DNA from: Candidatus Faecousia faecavium
GTDB lineage: Bacteria; Bacillota; Clostridia; Oscillospirales; Oscillospiraceae
DNA: 64,000 nucleotides
Direction: 5' to 3'
Assembly: GCA_018712645.1 (NCBI GenBank)
Contig: DVGO01000056.1
Coordinates: forward strand, 124,001 to 188,000
This document shows positions 37,005 through 47,408 of this stretch, one piece after another. The notes under the pieces were generated by a model. The model saw only the letters and a list, made by a program, of their open reading frames with translations. It made no database searches and was not told the origin of the DNA. Each line of letters starts with the position of its first letter. Within the stretch, counting starts at the first letter, position 1. The position numbers were made by a program, and so were the translations under genes.

Positions 37005-37022
37005 ACCCCTTTTCTGCTGTCA

Positions 37023-38495
37023 TTATGCTGTGCTTTTCTGTGCTATCTTGAGATCGTTAGCCCAATTATACCGGGGTAACACTCTTACACGCTGCTGCCG
37101 CCCTGCCATCATCCTTCTTTCTGCGGTGATACCGATGCGGTCAAGTGCCTTTCCGATCTGCTCGACAGAGTATGTACGCAAGCATTCGTGTTCCAGCTTA
37201 AAATCCGTAACCGTGGAATATGCCCATACAAAGGTTGAGCCGTCCTTGTTTGCCTTGCTGATAATATCCTCGATTTCCGGTTGAGCCTTCAGCGGCTTTT
37301 CGTGTTCCGTGTTCCTTCGTGCCAGCTCGTCCTGCTCCTGCCGTGTCAGCCGGAAGCCTTGCAGATTTCCAGCCGCCTGTGCTTCAATCTGTTTCCAAAG
37401 CTGAAGGGCATCCAGAGCCGCCAGAGCTTCCAAATCAATACCCTTTACAGGGACAGTCCAAAAACGTCGTGATCCTGTTGGGTCTATGAGAAATTGCGTT
37501 GTGTTACAGGTTGCGATTAAAGATGTACGGCGGCACAGGGTCTGGTCTGTCCGTCCATAGGGAAGCCGGTATTCGTCAATCTCTGCCGTGATAAATGCCT
37601 TCAGCCGTTCCAGATCGCTGCGAAGCGTGGTTTCGATTTCGCCCCATTCACAAATCCAGCAGCTAGTGCAGCGGCGAATTGTGTCTTTGTCCCGGCTGTC
37701 CAGATACTGACCTAGCTTGACTAGCTCCGGTAACACTCCGATTTTCCGTACAAAGCTGGTTTTGCCGATACCCTGTTTTCCTTGCAGGACTAGCAGCCCA
37801 TCAGCTCCGAAGGGGTGTTTCGTGTCGTTGTGTGCCATACTGTAGCATTGCCAGAGCCATTTATGCAGCAGGGCTTTGGATAGCTCGTCATCCTCGATAC
37901 AGAGGATTTTATAAAGCTGCTCCACACGGTCTACACCGTCCCACGCTGGGGCATTCTTCAGCATAACCTCTACAGGGTTATACCGATGTTTGCCAGCCAG
38001 AACGCCCAGCAGGTCAGCCACAAGCCCCCTGTCGCATTGGTATTTCCGTTTTAGCTGATCGTGGACAATAATGTGCAGATCGCTTTTGACGGTTTCCGGA
38101 TTAAAACTAGGGTCTACGCCGTCCACCTCGACAGAATGGGAAATACAGTTATAAGCTATTTCGATGGCATTGTCATCCAGCCACATTTCCAGCTTATCAA
38201 CGGTCAGCTGTGGCTTCGTCTGTCGCTCTGGTTTGGCTTTTTCTTCTGGTATATCCTCTGCCTCCGGTTCATCTACAAGGCTTTCTCCACGCTCTACAAT
38301 GCTTCTGGCGGCATCCGCTAGCACATTAAGAGGTATTCCGTCTTGAAGATGTTTTTGTATTTGTGCCGTGTCCATTCCGTTTAGAATTAAAAAATCCAAA
38401 TCGGACAGCGGCTGCTCTGTTTGTGTTGCCTCCAATTCCTGACCGCCTTGCCGTCCTCCTACCGACAGGGCTGTGCGGTGCAGGGTTTCTGTCAT
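37023..38495 (-). CDS. VirE/VapE-family primase-helicase-like ATPase
   Basis: GADGLLVLQGKQGIGKTSFVRKIGVLP; WICEWGEIETTLRSDLERLKAFITAEIDEYRLPYGRTDQTLCRRTSLIATCNTTQFLIDPTGSRRFWTVPV. Confidence 0.9.
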   Translation of the reverse strand: MTETLHRTALSVGGRQGGQELEATQTEQPLSDLDFLILNGMDTAQIQKHLQDGIPLNVLADAARSIVERGESLVDEPEAEDIPEEKAKPERQTKPQLTVDKLEMWLDDNAIEIAYNCISHSVEVDGVDPSFNPETVKSDLHIIVHDQLKRKYQCDRGLVADLLGVLAGKHRYNPVEVMLKNAPAWDGVDRVEQLYKILCIEDDELSKALLHKWLWQCYSMAHNDTKHPFGADGLLVLQGKQGIGKTSFVRKIGVLPELVKLGQYLDSRDKDTIRRCTSCWICEWGEIETTLRSDLERLKAFITAEIDEYRLPYGRTDQTLCRRTSLIATCNTTQFLIDPTGSRRFWTVPVKGIDLEALAALDALQLWKQIEAQAAGNLQGFRLTRQEQDELARRNTEHEKPLKAQPEIEDIISKANKDGSTFVWAYSTVTDFKLEHECLRTYSVEQIGKALDRIGITAERRMMAGRQQRVRVLPRYNWANDLKIAQKSTA

Positions 38496-38677
38496 TGGGC
38501 AGCACCTCCGTGTGTGATCTGCTCCAATAGTGCAGGAATGTGAATATAGTAGGTTGTTCCGCTGCGGATATGGGGAATAGTGCCTTCCTTGCATCCCTTA
38601 CGCAGGAAATACTGGGATAGCCCGGTTGTCCTGCTTGCTAGTGCAATCTTTTGATATGGGGTTGTATTGGTCTGCAT
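38492..38677 (-). CDS. Excisionase-like/MerR-like HTH protein
   Basis: 61 aa YQKIALASRTTGLSQYFLRKGCKEGTIPHIRSGTTYYIHIPALLEQI. Confidence 0.7.
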   Translation of the reverse strand: MQTNTTPYQKIALASRTTGLSQYFLRKGCKEGTIPHIRSGTTYYIHIPALLEQITHGGAAQ

Positions 38678-38679
38678 TG

Positions 38680-38868
38680 TTACATCTCCTTTCTTGCTTC
38701 GACCATTCTGTCAATCGTCCGGAAGATATGTTCCTTCTGATCGTTGGGCAGCTCTCTCCGGAGCTTCCGGGACAGGTTGCCATCATTCACGCCTAACGCC
38801 TCAGCCAATTCCCACAGCTTGAAGCCGTGAACTGCTACGGCATTTCGTATATCTTGATTTGCCTTCAC
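38680..38868 (-). CDS. Small HTH protein
   Basis: 62 aa VHGFKLWELAEALGVNDGNLSRKLRRELP. Confidence 0.65.
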   Translation of the reverse strand: MKANQDIRNAVAVHGFKLWELAEALGVNDGNLSRKLRRELPNDQKEHIFRTIDRMVEARKEM

Positions 38869-38918
38869 TTTTTTTCACCTCTTTTCAATTTTGGTGTTGA
38901 TTTTTGTTGCTGTTTTTG

Positions 38919-38935
38919 TTACAATGTCATTGTAA
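38919..38935. promoter_or_regulatory. Palindromic operator candidate between divergent transcripts
   Basis: TTACAATG T CATTGTAA perfect 8+1+8 palindrome. Confidence 0.6.
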
Positions 38936-38996
38936 GGTAACACTTTAGGAAAGTCAATACCCGGTAACATACTGTAAACAAAGGAGAAAAAGCATT

Positions 38997-39632
38997 ATGG
39001 AATGTAACACAATCGGAGAAAGAATTGCACACTTGCGGAAGGTAAAGGGGATTTCGCAGGGGGATTTAGCAAAAGCAATGTATGTCAAGCGTGAAGTGGT
39101 AACGCATTGGGAAGTCGGAGATCGTGACCTTAAAACAGAATACACTATCAAACTTGCGGATTATTTTGGAGTAACCTGTGATTATCTGCTCCGAGGCATA
39201 CCATCCGAAAATGTGGATGTAGCTAAAGCAACAGGGCTAAATAATAAGTCCATTGAAAATATCAAGATGCTAGCAAGGCTTTCCACGGAATGCAATCATC
39301 CTAATTTAGGGATTGCCTTAAATAATTTTATCGGCAGCGTTCATTTTGTGTATTTTCTTTCGCAATATATGAATTATCGGAATAAAACAGGGCAACTTGC
39401 ATATCGCCTGGAAGCGTTCAAAGAATGGCTAATCCAGCACGAAGCGAAGCCTCCAAGGGATCTGCTGAAGTATGCTGCTGAAGTAAAACTTGAAAATCCG
39501 ACATCCCCAGCAGCAGATGTAATGCGTTGCGATGCAGAACTTAAATTTGCTTTATTCTGTTTGCATAACAGCATAGATAGCTATGTGGAGGACATAAGAG
39601 AGGAGCTGCTAGAAAATGGCATCAATCCGTGA
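38997..39632 (+). CDS. XRE-family repressor
   Basis: MECNTIGERIAHLRKVKGISQGDLAKAMYVKREVVTHWEVGDRDL. Confidence 0.9.
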   Translation: MECNTIGERIAHLRKVKGISQGDLAKAMYVKREVVTHWEVGDRDLKTEYTIKLADYFGVTCDYLLRGIPSENVDVAKATGLNNKSIENIKMLARLSTECNHPNLGIALNNFIGSVHFVYFLSQYMNYRNKTGQLAYRLEAFKEWLIQHEAKPPRDLLKYAAEVKLENPTSPAADVMRCDAELKFALFCLHNSIDSYVEDIREELLENGINP

Positions 39633-40806
39633 AATGGAAACAAAGACAGGCATCTGCTACGAAGTAGGTGTTAGCCGTGGCAGAGGTAAAAGCAAAGTAT
39701 ACCGCCGCTTTTATCCGGAAGCAGGATGGAGTAAAAGAACCATCGACAGGGAGCTAAACAAATTCGTCCGTGATCTTGAAAAAGAGGTTGAAGCCGGGCA
39801 GACCGTTTCCAGAGAAGAACGCAAAGAAAAAGAGCTTGAAGCAATGCGTGAAGCCGCAAAGGTTCAAACTCTAAAGCAATATGGCGAAAAGGTCTTTATG
39901 CCTACCAAAAAGGTAACGATCAGCGAAAACACACGAAGCAGTTTTCAAGGCTGTCTGGACAGGCGTATTTATCCTGCATTGGGTGATCTGCGGCTTCCGG
40001 ATATTACATCGGCTAATATTTCCGCTTTCCTTCTGTCCGTACAGGCTGAAGGCAAGAGCCACGGCACAGTTATCAAGTATTACACCATCTTAAAGAGCCT
40101 TTTCAAAATGGCATATATGAACGATGAAATACCACGCAATCCGATGGACAAAGTAGAACGCCCAAAGCCTCGCAAGGATGAAGCCAGAAAAATGGAGGTT
40201 GAAGCCTATACAGAGGAAGAAACGGCATATATTCTGGAATGCCTAGAAAAAGAGCCGTTAAAGTGGCGTGTCCTTATGGAGCTTATGATCGACACAGGTA
40301 TTCGCCGGGGAGAATGCTGCGGCTTGAAATGGTCAAATGTGGATTTCCAAAGCAACACTATCACCATAGAGCATAACCTGTGCTATACTCCGGAAAAAGG
40401 TGTATATCTGGACACTCCCTAAAACGGCAAGGTTCGCACCATCAATGTAGCTCCGGAAGTTATGGCTCTGCTGAAGCAGCTCCGGGCAAATGAAGGCGTG
40501 ATAAAATTCAGCCCTTATGTATTCACACAGGACGGTACAGCAGAGCCGATGCATCCCCAAAGCCCCACACGGTATATGCAGAAATTCTCTGCCCGGTATG
40601 GCATACAGGAGCTGCACCCCCACAAACTGCGGCACAGCTTCGCCAGCATCGCAATCACAAACGGTGCAGATATTGCCAGCGTGTCGGAAATTCTGGGACA
40701 CTCCGACAAAGCCGTCACTTTGAGAATGTACACCCACGCCGATCAAGCTAGTATGACTAGGGCAAGTAATATCTTCCGTGAAGCCATCAAACGGAAACAG
40801 GCATAA
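39616..40806 (+). pseudogene. Tyrosine recombinase/integrase interrupted by in-frame TAA (40420-40422)
   Basis: 39616-40422 and 40462-40806 are in the same frame; ..GVYLDTP-stop-NGKVRTINVAPE..; catalytic TGIRRGE before the stop, HKLRHSFAS / LGHSDKAVTLRMYTH after it. Confidence 0.9.
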
Positions 40807-40812
40807 AAAAAG

Positions 40813-40837
40813 CCGGGCAGGTTCAGCACCTGTCCGG
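40813..40837 (+). terminator. Integrase terminator
   Basis: CCGGGCAGGT tcagc ACCTGTCCGG then T-run. Confidence 0.7.
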
Positions 40838-40908
40838 TCAATTTTTCGGTCTATGTAGTGGTTTTTGTAGTGGTTTTTTTGGCTGGCAAGTTTTCCGCAA
40901 AAAAGCAA

Positions 40909-40939
40909 AAGCCCCAAAACCGTTGTGGTTCTAGGGCTT
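40909..40939 (-). terminator. Element-supplied terminator for tRNA-Thr
   Basis: AAGCCCTAGAACC acaac GGTTTTGGGGCTT on the minus strand directly after the tRNA CCA. Confidence 0.65.
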
Positions 40940-41018
<79 letters not shown>

Positions 41019-41139
41019 ATTTTTACTTTGTTTTCGCCGTCTCCCTGACAGCTTGGTCATTATACAATGGACTTGCCAAAATGTCAAGTGTTTTTTCTAA
41101 AAATTTCAAAATTCTTTTTTGGCTTTTTCTACGGATAAA

Positions 41140-41167
41140 GCGCCTGCCACACAGCTGCGGCAGGCGC
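41140..41167 (-). terminator. Terminator downstream of rplQ
   Basis: GCGCCTGCC acacagctgc GGCAGGCGC. Confidence 0.7.
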
Positions 41168-41192
41168 CTGATCTGCGTAGAAATTACCGCAA

Positions 41193-41534
41193 TTACACCA
41201 GCTCGATGATAGCCATCTCAGCGGCGTCACCGCGACGGGCGCCGGTACGGGTTACTCTGGTGTAGCCGCCGTTACGGTCAGCGTACTTCGGAGCAATCTC
41301 CTTGAACAGCTTGTTGGCCACATCTTCCTTGGTGATGTAGGACAGAGCGCGGCGGTAAGCTGCCAGGTTGCCCTTCTTGCCCAGGGTGATCATCTTCTCA
41401 ACCACAGGCTGTACTTCCTTGGCACGATAGAAGGTGGTTTCCATCTTGCCGTTTTCCAGCAGGTCGGTTACCTGCTGACGCAGCAGGGCTTTTCTCTGTG
41501 CGCTGGTCTTACCCAGCTTACGAGTGCCGAACAT
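41193..41534 (-). CDS. rplQ: 50S ribosomal protein L17
   Basis: [22 protein letters not shown]. Confidence 0.97.
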   Translation of the reverse strand: MFGTRKLGKTSAQRKALLRQQVTDLLENGKMETTFYRAKEVQPVVEKMITLGKKGNLAAYRRALSYITKEDVANKLFKEIAPKYADRNGGYTRVTRTGARRGDAAEMAIIELV

Positions 41535-41569
41535 GAACGTTTCCTCCTTTTTTGAAAGGTTAAACTCTA

Positions 41570-42529
41570 TTAGTTGTTGCTGCCAGATTCTTCGCTGGCC
41601 AGGGACAGGCCCATCATCTCCAGCTTCTTCTGAACCTCATCCAGGGACTTCTTGCCCATGTTGCGGACCTTCATCATATCTTCGCCGGTCTTGTTAATCA
41701 GGTCGGCAACGGTGTTGATGTTGGCACGCTTCAGGCAGTTGAAGCTCCGGACAGACAGATCCAGCTCATCAATGGTCATGGACAGCTTGGCGTCGGGGCG
41801 ATCAGCAGTCTTTTCCACAACAGTGGAAGAGGTGCTGACAGTATCAGACAGGTTGGTAAACACAGTCAGATGATCGGAAAGGATCTTCGCACCCAGAGAC
41901 ACAGCGTCCTTGGCAGTAATGGTGGAATCCGTCCAGACCTCAAGGGTCAGCTTGTCAAAGTCGGTCTTGTCACCAACTCGAGTAGGCTCCACAGTATAAT
42001 TCACCTTGATAACAGGAGAATAAATGGAGTCAATGGGAATCACGCCAATCACGGTCTGAGGGGTCTTGTTCCGGTCAGAGGAAACATAACCACGACCTTG
42101 AGACAGGGTGATCTCCATGTTGAAAGTGGCATCTTCGCCCAGGGTGCAGATGTGCAGCTCCGGGTTCAGAATCTCAACCTCAGCATCCGCTTTGATATCG
42201 CCGGCAGTGACCTCACAGGGGCCAACCGCGTCGATGTGCACAGTCTTGATACCGGCGCTGTGCAGCTTGGGAGTGATCCGCTTGACATTCAGGATGATCT
42301 CCGTCACATCCTCGGTAACACCGGGAATGGTGGAGAACTCATGCTGAACGCCCTGGATCTTCACGGAAGTTGCAGCATAGCCGGGCAGGCTGCTGAGCAG
42401 GATACGGCGCAGGGAGTTGCCCAGCGTCATACCATAGCCACGCTCCAGAGGCTCTACGACATACTTGCCGTAAGAGGGATCCTCGGGCTGATCAAAACAG
42501 GTGATGCGAGGCTTTTCAATTTCTACCAT
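41570..42529 (-). CDS. rpoA: RNA polymerase alpha subunit
   Basis: [39 protein letters not shown]. Confidence 0.98.
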   Translation of the reverse strand: MVEIEKPRITCFDQPEDPSYGKYVVEPLERGYGMTLGNSLRRILLSSLPGYAATSVKIQGVQHEFSTIPGVTEDVTEIILNVKRITPKLHSAGIKTVHIDAVGPCEVTAGDIKADAEVEILNPELHICTLGEDATFNMEITLSQGRGYVSSDRNKTPQTVIGVIPIDSIYSPVIKVNYTVEPTRVGDKTDFDKLTLEVWTDSTITAKDAVSLGAKILSDHLTVFTNLSDTVSTSSTVVEKTADRPDAKLSMTIDELDLSVRSFNCLKRANINTVADLINKTGEDMMKVRNMGKKSLDEVQKKLEMMGLSLASEESGSNN

Positions 42530-42609
42530 GAATCAAAACCCTCCTTAATAGTGTGGGGAGGAGCTCTCCCCACCAGACAAACATGCGTACAGACAGGGGG
42601 GAAGGATCA

Positions 42610-43206
42610 TTACTTGGAGTACAACTCGACGATGAGGTGCACTGCGATATCGAAGTCGATATCGGCCATGGTAGGCATGGCAATTACCTTACCCTGGAGG
42701 GTGTTCTTATCACGGTCCAGCCACTTGGGGGCAGCAACGAATGCATCGTCTTCCTTCAGCTTCTTGAAGAAGTTGTTGGAAACGCTCTTTTCGGAGACAG
42801 CAACCACATCACCGGGCTTCACCAGGAAGCTGGGGATGTTGACACGGTTGCCGTTGACAGTGAAGTGACCATGGTTCACCAGCTGGCGAGCCTGACGACG
42901 GGAGTTAGCGAAGCCCAGACGGTACACAACGTTGTCCAGACGGCGCTCCACATAGGTCATCAGCACTTCACCGGTGTTGCCTTCGGCACGGGCAGCCTTG
43001 TCGTAGTAGTTACGGAACTGCTTTTCCTGAATGCCGTAGACAAATTTGACCTTCTGCTTCTCGGTCAGCTGAGTAGCATACTCAGACTTCTTTGCTCTTC
43101 TCTGACCGCCGGGGTTCTTGTTGGAAGTCTTGTTGTAACCCATTGCGGCAGGAGAAACGCCCAGCGTTCTGCAACGCTTCAGCACGGGCTGCATATTCTT
43201 AGCCAT
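42610..43206 (-). CDS. rpsD: 30S ribosomal protein S4
   Basis: YGIQEKQFRNYYDKAAR..ERRLDNVVYRLGFANSRRQARQLVNHGHF. Confidence 0.98.
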   Translation of the reverse strand: MAKNMQPVLKRCRTLGVSPAAMGYNKTSNKNPGGQRRAKKSEYATQLTEKQKVKFVYGIQEKQFRNYYDKAARAEGNTGEVLMTYVERRLDNVVYRLGFANSRRQARQLVNHGHFTVNGNRVNIPSFLVKPGDVVAVSEKSVSNNFFKKLKEDDAFVAAPKWLDRDKNTLQGKVIAMPTMADIDFDIAVHLIVELYSK

Positions 43207-43232
43207 AACGCAAAAATCCTCCTATTGCTTTC

Positions 43233-43631
43233 TCAGACACGACGTCTCTTGGGGGGACGGCAGCCATTGTGGGGAATGGGGGTGACGTCCTTAATCATAA
43301 CAACTTCCAGGCCAGCGGTCTGCAGGGCGCGGATCGCAGCTTCACGTCCCTGACCGGGACCCTTCACATAAACCTCAACAGTCTTCAGGCCATGCTCCAT
43401 CGCAGCCTTGGCAGCGGTTTCCGCAGCAGTCTGGGCAGCGAAGGGAGTGGACTTACGGGAGCCACGGAAGCCCAGTCCGCCGGAGGAAGCCCAGCTCAGG
43501 GCGTTGCCTTCCAGATCGGTGATGGTCACCATGGTGTTGTTGAAAGAGGAACGGATATGTGCCGCACCCTTTTCAACGTTCTTGCGCTCACGACGGCGCT
43601 TAACAACCTTCTTAGTAGCCTTTGCAGCCAT
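43233..43631 (-). CDS. rpsK: 30S ribosomal protein S11
   Basis: [46 protein letters not shown]. Confidence 0.98.
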   Translation of the reverse strand: MAAKATKKVVKRRRERKNVEKGAAHIRSSFNNTMVTITDLEGNALSWASSGGLGFRGSRKSTPFAAQTAAETAAKAAMEHGLKTVEVYVKGPGQGREAAIRALQTAGLEVVMIKDVTPIPHNGCRPPKRRRV

Positions 43632-43645
43632 TTACATATCCCTCC

Positions 43646-44014
43646 TTACTTCTTCTTGTTGGCGATGGTCTTCTTGGGACCCTTACGGGTACGAGCGTTG
43701 GTCTTGGTACGCTGGCCGTGGACAGGCAGGCCACGACGATGACGCAGACCACGATAGCAGCCGATTTCGCTGAGCCGCTTGATGTTCATAGCAGTCTCAC
43801 GGCGCAGATCGCCTTCGATGATATAGTGATGCTCGATTGCATCACGCAGCTGGGCTTCCTGCTCCTCGGTCAGATCCTTAACACGGGTATCGGGGTTGAT
43901 ACCGGTGGTCTTCAGAACCTCAGCCGCACGAGCGGGGCCGATGCCATAGATATAGGTCAGAGCAACTTCGATCCGCTTGTCGCGGGGAAGATCAATACCA
44001 GAAATACGTGCCAT
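43646..44014 (-). CDS. rpsM: 30S ribosomal protein S13
   Basis: [26 protein letters not shown]. Confidence 0.98.
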   Translation of the reverse strand: MARISGIDLPRDKRIEVALTYIYGIGPARAAEVLKTTGINPDTRVKDLTEEQEAQLRDAIEHHYIIEGDLRRETAMNIKRLSEIGCYRGLRHRRGLPVHGQRTKTNARTRKGPKKTIANKKK

Positions 44015-44033
44015 ATTCGTTCAGCACCTCCTA

Positions 44034-44147
44034 TTAGCCTTGTCTCTGCTTGTGCTTGGGGTTTTCGCAAATTACCATTACGCGACCCTTGCGCTTGATG
44101 ATCTTACACTTTTCGCACATGGGTTTAACGGACGGTCTTACCTTCAT
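44034..44147 (-). CDS. rpmJ: 50S ribosomal protein L36
   Basis: [37 protein letters not shown]; 37 aa, below ORF-track cutoff. Confidence 0.97.
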   Translation of the reverse strand: MKVRPSVKPMCEKCKIIKRKGRVMVICENPKHKQRQG

Positions 44148-44185
44148 ACTGTTTAACCTCCATATGAGAACGGTCTTCTCTGATT

Positions 44186-44404
44186 TTACTTGCTTCTCCA
44201 GGTGATCCGGCCTTGGGTCAGATCATACGGAGACATTTGAACGGTTACTTTGTCACCGGGCAAGATCTTGATGAAATTCATTCTGAGCTTGCCGGAAATA
44301 TGTGCCAGAATGGTGTGTCCGTTGCCGATGTCAACCTTGAACATAGCATTCGGCAGTGCATCGGTAACGATGCCCTCAATCTCGATTACGTCGTCCTTAG
44401 CCAA
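44186..44404 (-). CDS. infA: Translation initiation factor IF-1
   Basis: (TTG start) [70 protein letters not shown]. Confidence 0.95.
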   Translation of the reverse strand: MAKDDVIEIEGIVTDALPNAMFKVDIGNGHTILAHISGKLRMNFIKILPGDKVTVQMSPYDLTQGRITWRSK

Positions 44405-44408
44405 GTTA

Positions 44409-44717
44409 TTACCCTCCCAGGTTGTTCGCTTGCAGTTGTCTGGCGAGAAACGCCAGATCTCTTCGTAATTCGCTGTTGAGCACTTTGTCGCCGGCAAGAA
44501 GCTTGGCGGCAACTCTGGTCTCAGAGCGAAGGACTTTATGCGTGTGTTTGCGTTTCTTACGCTTGGGTTTTTCCAGTGTCCGATCCTTTCCGTTGGCAAG
44601 GAAGAGGTGAGTTTCGTCCTGTGCAATCACATAGAACAGTTCCCCCTGATCCCGTCCCGCAACGGAAACGACCACGTCCGAAACAGAAAAGCTTGTGTCC
44701 GGTATCGCTGGGTCCAT
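44409..44717 (-). CDS. KOW-domain RNA-binding protein
   Basis: [48 protein letters not shown], between infA and map. Confidence 0.85.
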   Translation of the reverse strand: MDPAIPDTSFSVSDVVVSVAGRDQGELFYVIAQDETHLFLANGKDRTLEKPKRKKRKHTHKVLRSETRVAAKLLAGDKVLNSELRRDLAFLARQLQANNLGG

Positions 44718-44720
44718 AGC

Positions 44721-45476
44721 TCAAAGTCCTCCGTTGACGGTGAGTATTTCCGGCTCGCCGTCGGTGATGAGTACAGTATTTTCATAGTGTGCCGAGAGCT
44801 TGCCGTCGGCGGTCACTGTGGTCCAGCCATCTTTGAGAATGCGCACTTCGTAAGTACCCACATTCACCATCGGCTCCACCGCAATGGTCATACCGGGCAG
44901 CAGTCTGGGCCCACGGCCGGGATTTCCGAAGTTCGGAACTTCCGGCTCCTCATGCAGCTTTCGTCCCACGCCGTGACCTACGAAGGAACGAACCACCGCA
45001 AAACCGTTAGACTCCACATACGTCTGAATGGCGTGGGAGATATCTTGTACGCGCTTGCCCTTGGTGGCAAACTTCATTCCTTCATAGAAGGACTGGGTCG
45101 TCACATCAATGAGCTTCTGCGCTTCGGTGCTGATGGCACCACAGGCAAAGGTCTGGGCACAATCTCCATGAAATCCCTTATAGTACGCGCCAACGTCCAC
45201 GGACACAATGTCCCCTTCCTTCAGGATGTAACCACCCGGAATTCCGTGAATCACCGTGCTGTTGACACTGATGCAGGCACTTGCAGGGAAGCCGTTGTAA
45301 TTCAGGAACGACGGTTTTGCGCCCTGACTTACAATATAATCGTGAACGGCATGATCTATCGCCTTCGTCGAAACGCCGGGTCTTACCAATTCCCCTGCCA
45401 AAGCACGGGCTGCCGCGGTAATTCTACAGGCCTGACGCATCGCTTCCAGCTCATGTTCATTTTTGATTGCGATCAT
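44721..45476 (-). CDS. map: Type I methionine aminopeptidase
   Basis: SACISVNSTVIHGIPGGYILKEGDIVSVDVGAYYKGFHGDCAQTF. Confidence 0.97.
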   Translation of the reverse strand: MIAIKNEHELEAMRQACRITAAARALAGELVRPGVSTKAIDHAVHDYIVSQGAKPSFLNYNGFPASACISVNSTVIHGIPGGYILKEGDIVSVDVGAYYKGFHGDCAQTFACGAISTEAQKLIDVTTQSFYEGMKFATKGKRVQDISHAIQTYVESNGFAVVRSFVGHGVGRKLHEEPEVPNFGNPGRGPRLLPGMTIAVEPMVNVGTYEVRILKDGWTTVTADGKLSAHYENTVLITDGEPEILTVNGGL

Positions 45477-46111
45477 ACCTTTGCACCTATTGCCTTGAGG
45501 ATATCCTCATTTGCCCCCTCGATGCTCTGGCTGCCGTTTACCGTACGCAGACGGCCCAGCTTGGCATAGAAGTCCTTGAGAACTTCTGTGGAAGCGTGGT
45601 ACACCTCCAGACGGTGGCGCACGGTTTCAGGCTTGTCATCCTTACGGACTACCAGCTCGCCGCCGCACAAATCGCAGACGCCTTCGCTCTTGGGGGGATT
45701 GGCGATCACATGGTAGCTTGCGCCACACTTGGCACAAACCCGACGACCGGTCATCCGGCCTTCGATCTCCGCGTCGTCAACCTCAATGGACACCACATGG
45801 TCGATTTTCACGCCCTTTGCTTCCAAGGCCTCCGCCTGGGCCAGTGTGCGGGGCACACCGTCCAGGATGAAGCCGTTTTGGCAGTCGGGCTGGGCCACCC
45901 GGTCCGCGACGATGCCGAGAATCAGCTCGTCGGGAACCAGGCTTCCCTCGTCCATGTACTGTTTTGCTTTTTTACCCAGCTCCGTACCATTGGCCATGGC
46001 CTCACGGAGCATGTTCCCGGTAGAGATGGCGGGAATGGAGAGCTTCTGAACCAGCAGCTCTGCCTGGGTTCCCTTTCCGGCGCCGGGCGCGCCCAGTAGA
46101 ATGAGATTCAT
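45473..46111 (-). CDS. adk: Adenylate kinase
   Basis: MNLILLGAPGAGKGTQAELL; CAKCGASYH zinc lid. Confidence 0.97.
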   Translation of the reverse strand: MNLILLGAPGAGKGTQAELLVQKLSIPAISTGNMLREAMANGTELGKKAKQYMDEGSLVPDELILGIVADRVAQPDCQNGFILDGVPRTLAQAEALEAKGVKIDHVVSIEVDDAEIEGRMTGRRVCAKCGASYHVIANPPKSEGVCDLCGGELVVRKDDKPETVRHRLEVYHASTEVLKDFYAKLGRLRTVNGSQSIEGANEDILKAIGAKV

Positions 46112-46130
46112 CCTGCCATTACCTCCTGCA

Positions 46131-47408
46131 TTAGTCCAGGAAGCCCTTGTAGTGCCGCATCAGCATCTGTGCTTCCAGAGCCTTCACCGTCTCCAGGGCA
46201 ACGCCCACAACGATGATGACGGAAGTACCGCCGATGGCCAGGTGACGAACACCCTCCATCAGGTTGCCGGCCACGATGGGCAGCAGAGCAACAATGCCGA
46301 GATATACAGCGCCAAAGACAACGATCTTGTTGATAACCTTCTGAATGAAGTCAGCGGTGGGCTTGCCGGGACGGAAGCCGGGAATGAAGCCGCCGTTCTT
46401 CTTCAGGTTGTTGGAGATCTCCACGGGATCGTACTGAATGGTGGAGTAGAACCAGCTGAAGAAGAAGATCATCAGGAAGTAGGTGAATGCATAGATCCAG
46501 CTGCTGGAGCTCCACACATGGGTGTACCACCAGCCCTCGGTCCAACCAGGAACGAAAGCGCAGACGGTAGCAGGCAGGCTGCAGATGGACTGTGCGAAAA
46601 TGACAGGCATAACACCGGACATACTCACTTTGATGGGCAGGTTGGTGTTCTGACCACCGTAGACCTTACGGCCCACAACGCGCTTGGCATACTGGATGGG
46701 GATCCGGCGCTCAGCATCATTGATGAAGATGATGAACAGCACCAGAGCAGCCATACCGATCAGCACAATGATGATCTGCCACCAGGTCATTGCCAGCAGG
46801 TTGCCCACCATAGCGGGAATGCCGGAAATGATGTTGGCAAACAGGATCATGGAGATGCCGTTGCCGATGCCAAACTCGGTGATCTGCTCGCCCAGCCACA
46901 TAACCATAGCAGAGCCAGCGGTGAAGGCCAGGACGATAACCAGGCCAGGCAGGAAACCAGCTTCCACAATGGACAGGCCATAGGATGCCTCATAGTTGGT
47001 CAGCATGGTGTAGTAGGCATAGCCCATCAGCAGGCCCAGACCAACGGTGGTGTAGCGGGTAATCCGTGCGATCTTCTTCTTACCTTCCTCGCCGCCGTCC
47101 TTAGCCAGACGCTCCAGATAAGGAATGGCAATGGTCAGCAGCTGGATGATAATGGAAGCATTGATGTAGGGCTGAATGCCCAGAGCGAATACCGTTGCCT
47201 GGGAGAAGGCACTGCCGGACATGGCATTGTACAGACCCAGGATGGTATTGGACAGAACGCTGTCAAAGTAGTTTGCCAGGGTTCCCACATCAATGAAGGG
47301 AACGGGGATAACGTTGCCGATCCGGTAGATCAGCAGAATAAACAGGGTGAAGATGATCTTTTTGCGCAGTTCCGGGATTGACCAAGCATTGCGAAGTGTC
47401 TGTAACAC
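46131..47408 (-). CDS. secY: Preprotein translocase subunit SecY
   Basis: LLIYRIGNVIPVPFIDVGTL..ALGIQPYINASIIIQLLTIAIPYLERLAKDGGEEG. Confidence 0.97.
   Translation of the reverse strand: MLQTLRNAWSIPELRKKIIFTLFILLIYRIGNVIPVPFIDVGTLANYFDSVLSNTILGLYNAMSGSAFSQATVFALGIQPYINASIIIQLLTIAIPYLERLAKDGGEEGKKKIARITRYTTVGLGLLMGYAYYTMLTNYEASYGLSIVEAGFLPGLVIVLAFTAGSAMVMWLGEQITEFGIGNGISMILFANIISGIPAMVGNLLAMTWWQIIIVLIGMAALVLFIIFINDAERRIPIQYAKRVVGRKVYGGQNTNLPIKVSMSGVMPVIFAQSICSLPATVCAFVPGWTEGWWYTHVWSSSSWIYAFTYFLMIFFFSWFYSTIQYDPVEISNNLKKNGGFIPGFRPGKPTADFIQKVINKIVVFGAVYLGIVALLPIVAGNLMEGVRHLAIGGTSVIIVVGVALETVKALEAQMLMRHYKGFLD

Noticed and set aside
40333-40917. 194-aa minus-strand ORF antisense to the integrase C-terminus
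   Set aside because: Overlaps the in-frame catalytic HxxR/Tyr region of the integrase; a shadow ORF, not an antisense gene.
46101-47381. 426-aa plus-strand ORF
   Set aside because: Antisense to secY; His/Gln/Gly-rich shadow composition.
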